From AC-51 sp963749895 (lineage in GTDB: Bacteria > Actinomycetota > UBA4738 > HRBIN12), in contig CAVVOG010000001.1 of NCBI GenBank assembly GCA_963749895.1, forward strand, positions 496,001 through 560,000: a DNA stretch of 64,000 bases, read 5' to 3'. The position numbers were made by a program, and so were the translations under genes. The notes under the pieces are model-generated. The model made no database searches. It was not told the origin of the DNA and saw nothing but the letters and a program-made list of their open reading frames with translations. Positions 60,206-64,000 of this stretch are shown here, one piece after another; the stretch's first letter is position 1; every line of letters starts with the position of its first letter.

Positions 60206-60892
60206 ATGCCCACCGACGGTCCGAAGCTCCGGCGCGAGACGATCGAGCACTACCTCGAGACGATCTTCTACATCGCGAACGAGGGCGAGGTCGTGCGCGC
60301 CAGCCGGATCGCGGAGTGGCAGGGCGTCGGCGCGCCGACCGTGTCCGAGACGCTCCAGCGGCTCCAGCGCGACGGCTGGATCGAGCTCGGCGAGGACCGG
60401 ACCGTGAGCCTCACGGCGGCCGGCGAGGAGCTCGCCTCCGCGGTCGTGCGCCACCATCGTCTGCTGGAGCGCTGGCTCACGGACTCGCTCGGGCTCGACT
60501 GGGCGAGCGCCGACGAGGAGGCGCAGCGTCTGGCCCCCGGGCTGACCGACGAGGTCGCCGACCGGCTCGCGGCGCACCTGGGGGAGCCCGACACGTGTCC
60601 GCACGGGAACGTGATCCCCGGTCGTTCGGTGCCCTACGGCGAGCTCGTCGCGCTCGCGGACCTTCAACCCGGCGCCTCAGCGGTCGTGCGGCGGATCTCG
60701 GAGGTCGCGGAGCACGACGCCCCCCAGATCCTGCGCCTGCTGGAAGCCGCCGGGATCATGCCCGGCCGCCGGGTGGAGGTGAGCGACGCGGGCACGGGCC
60801 TCGGCGCGCTCACCCTCCGGCTGGACGACGACGTCGTGCCGCTCGGTCTCGACGTGGCCCAGCTGGTGTGGGCCGAGCCCGAACCGGCCTGA
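60206..60892 (+). CDS. DtxR/MntR-family metal-dependent transcriptional regulator
   Basis: This 228-residue protein has an N-terminal winged helix (IEHYLETIFYIANEGEVVRASRIAEWQGVGAPTVSETLQRL), the metal-binding/dimerisation domain (VVRHHRLLERWLTDSLGLDW, DEVADRLAAHLGEPDTCPHGNVIPG) and a C-terminal FeoA/SH3-like domain from about residue 150. It likely represses iron- or manganese-uptake genes when metal is plentiful; targets are not visible here. A -10 TAGCAT (60192-60197) lies 8 nt before the ATG. Confidence 0.94.
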   Translation: MPTDGPKLRRETIEHYLETIFYIANEGEVVRASRIAEWQGVGAPTVSETLQRLQRDGWIELGEDRTVSLTAAGEELASAVVRHHRLLERWLTDSLGLDWASADEEAQRLAPGLTDEVADRLAAHLGEPDTCPHGNVIPGRSVPYGELVALADLQPGASAVVRRISEVAEHDAPQILRLLEAAGIMPGRRVEVSDAGTGLGALTLRLDDDVVPLGLDVAQLVWAEPEPA

Positions 60893-60982
60893 GGCGCCCC
60901 GCGCCCGGGCCCCGAGACTTGCGGGCCTGAGGTCCCTGCCGAGCCGAGCACCCGCGCCGGATAGTGGCGGCGGAGGACCACC

Positions 60983-61681
60983 GTGGTCCATAGCGTGCTT
61001 GTCGTCGAGGACGAGGCGAAGATCCGCCAACTCCTCCGTTCCCTCCTCGAGCGGGACGGGCTCGAGGTGGTGTCGACGCCCTCGGGCGCCGAGGCCATCA
61101 CGCTCGCGCAGACCGCGCATCCCGACCTCGTACTGCTCGACCTGCGCCTGCCCGACGTGAGCGGTGAGGACGTCGCGCGCGAGGTCCGTGCGACGTCATC
61201 GGTGCCGATCGTGATGCTCACCGCGAAGGCCGAGGAAGAGGAGCGGATCCGTGGCCTCGAGCTCGGGGCCGACGACTACGTGACGAAACCCTTCAGCCCG
61301 CGGGAGCTACTCCTGCGGATCCGTGCGGTGCTGCGCCGGGCCTCCGGAGACGAGCCGACGAACGGGCCCGCGTCGTACGGGGACGGCGTCCTGCTCCTGG
61401 ACCACGAACGGCGCGAGGCGACGATCCGCGGTGAGATCACCGAGCTCACCCCGACCGAGTGGGGATTGCTCACGGCACTGGCCCACGTGCCGGGACGCGT
61501 GTACTCGCGCTACGAGCTGATCAACCGGGTGCACGGGTACGAGGTCGAGGGGTTCGAGCGGACGATCGACTCGCACGTGCGGAACCTGCGCCGCAAGGTC
61601 GAGGAGGATCCACACCACCCGCGGCTCGTCGAGACGGTCCTGGGGGCCGGCTACCGCTTGGGGGTGTCGCGGGATGGCTAG
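60983..61681 (+). CDS. OmpR-family response regulator
   Basis: This 232-residue protein has a receiver (phosphoacceptor D53 in LLDLRLPDV, KPFSPRELLLRI) and a winged helix (LTPTEWGLLTALAHVPGRVYSRYELINRVHGY, ERTIDSHVRNLRRKVEEDP). GTG start with GGAGG upstream. It overlaps the sensor kinase by 8 nt. It may bind the 11-bp phased TGCA repeats before the secreted protein gene 1.6 kb downstream. Confidence 0.94.
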   Translation: MVHSVLVVEDEAKIRQLLRSLLERDGLEVVSTPSGAEAITLAQTAHPDLVLLDLRLPDVSGEDVAREVRATSSVPIVMLTAKAEEEERIRGLELGADDYVTKPFSPRELLLRIRAVLRRASGDEPTNGPASYGDGVLLLDHERREATIRGEITELTPTEWGLLTALAHVPGRVYSRYELINRVHGYEVEGFERTIDSHVRNLRRKVEEDPHHPRLVETVLGAGYRLGVSRDG

Positions 61682-63263
61682 GGGTCGGCTCCGGTCGCGG
61701 CTCGTCGGGTCGTTCGTGGCGGTGGCGCTCGTCGGGGTCGCCACGCTGGGGCTCCTGGTGGCCGCGATCGTCCCCGGCCAGCTCTCACGGCTGGTGGTGG
61801 AGCGGCAGGACCAGGCCGCCCGGGAGGCGGCGGAGTCCCTGGGAGAGACGTACCGGCGCGGTCGAGGATGGACCGAGACCGACCTCGGCCGCGCCGGTCG
61901 CATCGCCGCGACCGGCGACGGGACGGCCTCGATCTCGTCCGACGACCCTGCTCCGTCTCCCACGCCCGCCCCGTCCCCCGGGCCCGGCGGAGCCGGAGAC
62001 GGGCACGGGAACGGACCCGGGCCGGGTCAGGCCGGGAGCGGATCGGGGTCGACCTCTTCCTCGGCAGCCGGAGGTGGTTCGGGCGGCACCGGTGGCCAAG
62101 GGGGCTCGAGCGACGAACCGACGGGGAGCGGAAGCGGGTCGGGAACGTCGGGATCCTCCGGATCGTCGGGATCCTCGGGAACGGGAAGCCGTTCGGGGAC
62201 CGGGACCGCCTCGGTCGCACCCCGGGTGGGTGTGAACGCCGCGGGTGCCGAGGCGGCGCAGAGCCGCACGGTCGAGGTGCCGATCGTCACCGACGGTCGT
62301 GTGGTGGGCTCGCTCACGGTCGAGTATCCGGCGGACGGTCTGCCCGCCCCGGAACAGGACTTCGAGTCGTCGCTGCGGTGGGCGATCGTGGCGGCATCGT
62401 TCGTCGCGGTCGTCGTCGCGCTGTTGGTCGGACTCTTCGTGGCGCGCAGGCTGACCCGGCCGCTGGAGCAGCTGACGGTGGCCGCCCGGCGCCTGGGGAC
62501 CGGTGACCTGACGACCCGGGTCCGTGACGAGGAAGGCCCCGGCGAGGTCGGGGAGCTGGCGGCAACGTTCGACCAGATGGCCGACTCGCTGGCCCGTGAG
62601 GACGAGGTTCGCCGGGCGCTCGTCGCCGACGTCACGCACGAACTTCGGACCCCGGTCACGGTCCTGCAGGCGTCGCTCGAGGAACTCGTCGACGGAACCG
62701 TCGAGCCCGAGGTCGAGCGCCTCAGCTCCCTCCACGACGAGGTGCTCCGGCTGGCCCGGATCCTCCAGGATCTCCAGGCGCTCTCGGCCGCCCAGGCCGC
62801 GGGTCTCGATCTGCACGTCCAGCCGGTCGACCTCGCGGCGGTCGCGAGCGAGGCGATCGAACGGCTCAGCGGGCCCTTCGCGTCGGCCGAGATCGAGCCT
62901 CGCGCGGATCTCGAGCCCGCGGTCGTGCTCGGCGACCCGTCCCGGCTCGACCAGGTCATCACGAACCTGCTGACGAACGCGCTGAAGTTCACCCCGGCGG
63001 GTGGTGAGGTCCACGTGTCGGTCTCGCGGATGAACGGTGAGGCCCGCATGGAGGTCGAGGACACCGGGCCCGGGATCGCCCCCGACGAGCTCGACCACGT
63101 CTTCGAGCGGTTCTGGCGAGGCGGTGCCGCGCGCTCGTCGAGCGGGAGCGGCGTGGGGCTCGCCGTCGTCGCCGAACTCGTTCGGGCGCACCACGGGCAC
63201 GTGGACGTAGAGAGCCCCCCGGGCGAGGGCGCGCGCTTCCTCGTGACCCTGCCCGCCGCCTGA
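61674..63263 (+). CDS. Sensor histidine kinase with a Gly/Ser-rich extracellular insert
   Basis: This 529-residue protein has a first transmembrane helix (about 10-35), an extracellular region of about 190 residues, a second helix (about 236-260), HAMP (RRLTRPLEQLTVAARRLGTGDL), HisKA with H322 (VTHELRTPVTVLQ) and HATPase (NLLTNALKFTPAGG, DTGPGIAPDE, GVGLAVVAELV). About 95 residues of the extracellular part (roughly 87-182) are low-complexity Gly/Ser/Pro. It is coupled to the response regulator. The signal is unknown. Confidence 0.93.
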   Translation: MARGRLRSRLVGSFVAVALVGVATLGLLVAAIVPGQLSRLVVERQDQAAREAAESLGETYRRGRGWTETDLGRAGRIAATGDGTASISSDDPAPSPTPAPSPGPGGAGDGHGNGPGPGQAGSGSGSTSSSAAGGGSGGTGGQGGSSDEPTGSGSGSGTSGSSGSSGSSGTGSRSGTGTASVAPRVGVNAAGAEAAQSRTVEVPIVTDGRVVGSLTVEYPADGLPAPEQDFESSLRWAIVAASFVAVVVALLVGLFVARRLTRPLEQLTVAARRLGTGDLTTRVRDEEGPGEVGELAATFDQMADSLAREDEVRRALVADVTHELRTPVTVLQASLEELVDGTVEPEVERLSSLHDEVLRLARILQDLQALSAAQAAGLDLHVQPVDLAAVASEAIERLSGPFASAEIEPRADLEPAVVLGDPSRLDQVITNLLTNALKFTPAGGEVHVSVSRMNGEARMEVEDTGPGIAPDELDHVFERFWRGGAARSSSGSGVGLAVVAELVRAHHGHVDVESPPGEGARFLVTLPAA

Positions 63264-63299
63264 CCGGCGTCGGACGACTCCGAAGAACCTCGATGTCAT

Positions 63300-63327
63300 C
63301 TGCACATCTCGTGCAGTCCTTCTGCAC
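63300..63327 (+). promoter_or_regulatory. Three TGCA-centred repeats at exact 11-bp spacing
   Basis: CTGCAC at 63300, GTGCAG at 63311 and CTGCAC at 63322 place TGCA at 63301, 63312 and 63323. They lie between the sensor kinase and the secreted protein gene, 48 bp before its ATG at 63375, with a possible -10 TGCCAT at 63338-63343. The 11-bp phasing suits an OmpR-type regulator such as the one encoded at 60983-61681. Confidence 0.45.
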
Positions 63328-63374
63328 GCCCGGGTGGTGCCATGTGCGCAGAAGAGGAAAGGAGGAGGAGCGAG

Positions 63375-63959
63375 ATGCGCACGACGACCCGGTGGCTGAC
63401 CGTAGGAGCGTCGGCCCTGGCCCTGGTCGGGGGTGCGCTGACGGTCGCTGCCGCCACCGAGGGTTCGAGAGAGATCCCCGGCGGCCCGGGACAGGAGCAT
63501 CGGTACGGCGAGATGCGAGGTGACGTCGACCGGATCGAGGATCGTGATCAGATCCGGCTGCACGACGGGAGCTGCCTCGAAGATGCCGTCGCCGAGGGCG
63601 AGTCCGTCCCCGCCGGCGAAGCCGTTCAGGAGCGCACCCACGCGCGCGAGCGTGCCGGTGAGCGGCACCAGGGCTGCGCGTGCCTGCCTTCCGGCGGGTC
63701 CAACCGGTTCGGCGAGATGAACCGCAACGCCGACACCGAGGGACCTCAGCAGGAGCAGGAGCGGAACGGAGCAGGCCCGAACGGATCCTCTCCGTCCGGA
63801 GACCAGATCCAGGAACAGACCCAGGCACAAGAGCAGGAGCAGATCCAGGAGCAGGAACAGACCCAAGAGCAGCAGCAGGAGCAAGAGCAGACCCAGACCC
63901 AGGAGCAGGGAGGGAACACGGCCGGCACTTCGGGGAGTGGCGGCCGTGGCGGCGCGTGA
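63375..63959 (+). CDS. Secreted protein with Gln/Glu-rich repeat tail
   Basis: This 194-residue protein has a signal peptide (MRTTTRWLTVGASALALVGG, cleaved near residue 28) and a mature part rich in Glu, Arg and Asp with a few cysteines. From about residue 144 it has a tail of about 35 residues made almost wholly of QEQ, TQEQ and IQEQ units, ending in a Gly-rich stretch. The ATG has a strong AGGAGG upstream. No family is recognised. It follows the two-component pair and phased repeats, so it is probably their target. The last 41 bases of the window hold nothing I can name. Confidence 0.82.
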   Translation: MRTTTRWLTVGASALALVGGALTVAAATEGSREIPGGPGQEHRYGEMRGDVDRIEDRDQIRLHDGSCLEDAVAEGESVPAGEAVQERTHARERAGERHQGCACLPSGGSNRFGEMNRNADTEGPQQEQERNGAGPNGSSPSGDQIQEQTQAQEQEQIQEQEQTQEQQQEQEQTQTQEQGGNTAGTSGSGGRGGA

Positions 63960-64000
63960 CCTCCCCTGGGGCCCTCTCTCGGACGCGCCCCTATCCCTAC

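Noticed and set aside
62030..62215. Short tandem repeats suggestive of a CRISPR or satellite
   Set aside because: They are codons for Gly/Ser in the sensor kinase, of unequal length and without spacers.
1..64000. Insertion sequences, integrases, phage genes or att sites near the two tRNA-Ser genes
   Set aside because: No transposase or recombinase motif is seen, and no repeat of the tRNA 3' ends was noticed nearby.

Overview
This is about 64 kb of very GC-rich DNA with dense, mostly single-copy chromosomal genes on both strands. I see no insertion sequence, integrase, phage gene or CRISPR array. It looks like an Actinomycetota chromosome. The reasons are a complete coproporphyrin-type heme pathway ending in ChdC, actinobacterial ferrochelatase and coproheme decarboxylase sequences, a BTAD/nSTAND/WD40 regulator, many GTG starts, and about 20 genes whose -10 box (TANNNT) lies so close to the start codon that the transcripts must be leaderless or nearly so. 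Class cannot be fixed from sequence alone; a deep-branching actinobacterium is my guess and a Chloroflexota relative is the main alternative.

Layout. 1-7.2 kb: a class III cyclase/ATPase regulator cut by the window edge, a YaaA protein, a secreted sulfatase and a membrane Ser/Thr kinase. 7.3-11.3 kb: an ABC exporter pair, DUF4446 protein, bactofilin and seryl-tRNA synthetase. 11.3-16.2 kb: an eight-PAS protein with no output domain, tRNA-Ser(TGA), a GAF membrane protein and a receiver-only regulator. 16.2-20.3 kb: the heme operon hemE-cpfC-cgoX-chdC. 20.3-28.0 kb: PPK2, HlyIII, a HAD hydrolase, a CHRD protein, a UvrD-like helicase, a GntR regulator, two tandem CDGSH iron-sulfur proteins, a BCP peroxiredoxin and a frameshifted msrA. 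28.1-28.7 kb: a membrane-protein gene broken by three apparent frameshifts. 28.7-37.2 kb: a carotenoid-type oxidoreductase, SulP transporter, a beta-lactamase/2H-phosphoesterase fusion, an epimerase/TetR divergent pair, an APH-like protein and a PAS-like protein. 37.2-48.5 kb: hemL, hemB and hemA-hemC-hemD, interspersed with a YbhN flippase-like protein, CapA-like protein, agmatinase, a frameshifted amidase and a dipeptidase. 48.5-54.1 kb: a P1 peptidase, a KimA-like permease divergent from a KdpD/KdpE-like two-component system, a 48-residue membrane protein and tRNA-Ser(GCT). 54.2-64 kb: a huge BTAD-pseudokinase-nSTAND-WD40 protein split by a frameshift, a small repeat-containing membrane protein, a DtxR regulator, a second two-component system and a secreted Gln/Glu-rich protein.

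Functionally, all nine enzymes from glutamyl-tRNA to heme through coproporphyrin (HemA, HemL, HemB, HemC, HemD, HemE, CgoX, CpfC, ChdC) lie within 16.2-48.5 kb, in one four-gene operon, one three-gene operon and two single genes. A second theme is sensing: cyclase, Ser/Thr kinase, multi-PAS, GAF, two OmpR-type systems and the BTAD/nSTAND protein. The strongest non-coding signals are an exactly dyad-symmetric array of CGTCAA boxes in 22-bp register between two convergent genes (43205-43330), helically phased direct repeats in front of both two-component-linked genes (51998-52038 and 63300-63327), and a shared symmetric -10 element between hemA and a peptidase gene (48522-48528). At least four genes need indels to restore a reading frame; decay and assembly error cannot be told apart here.
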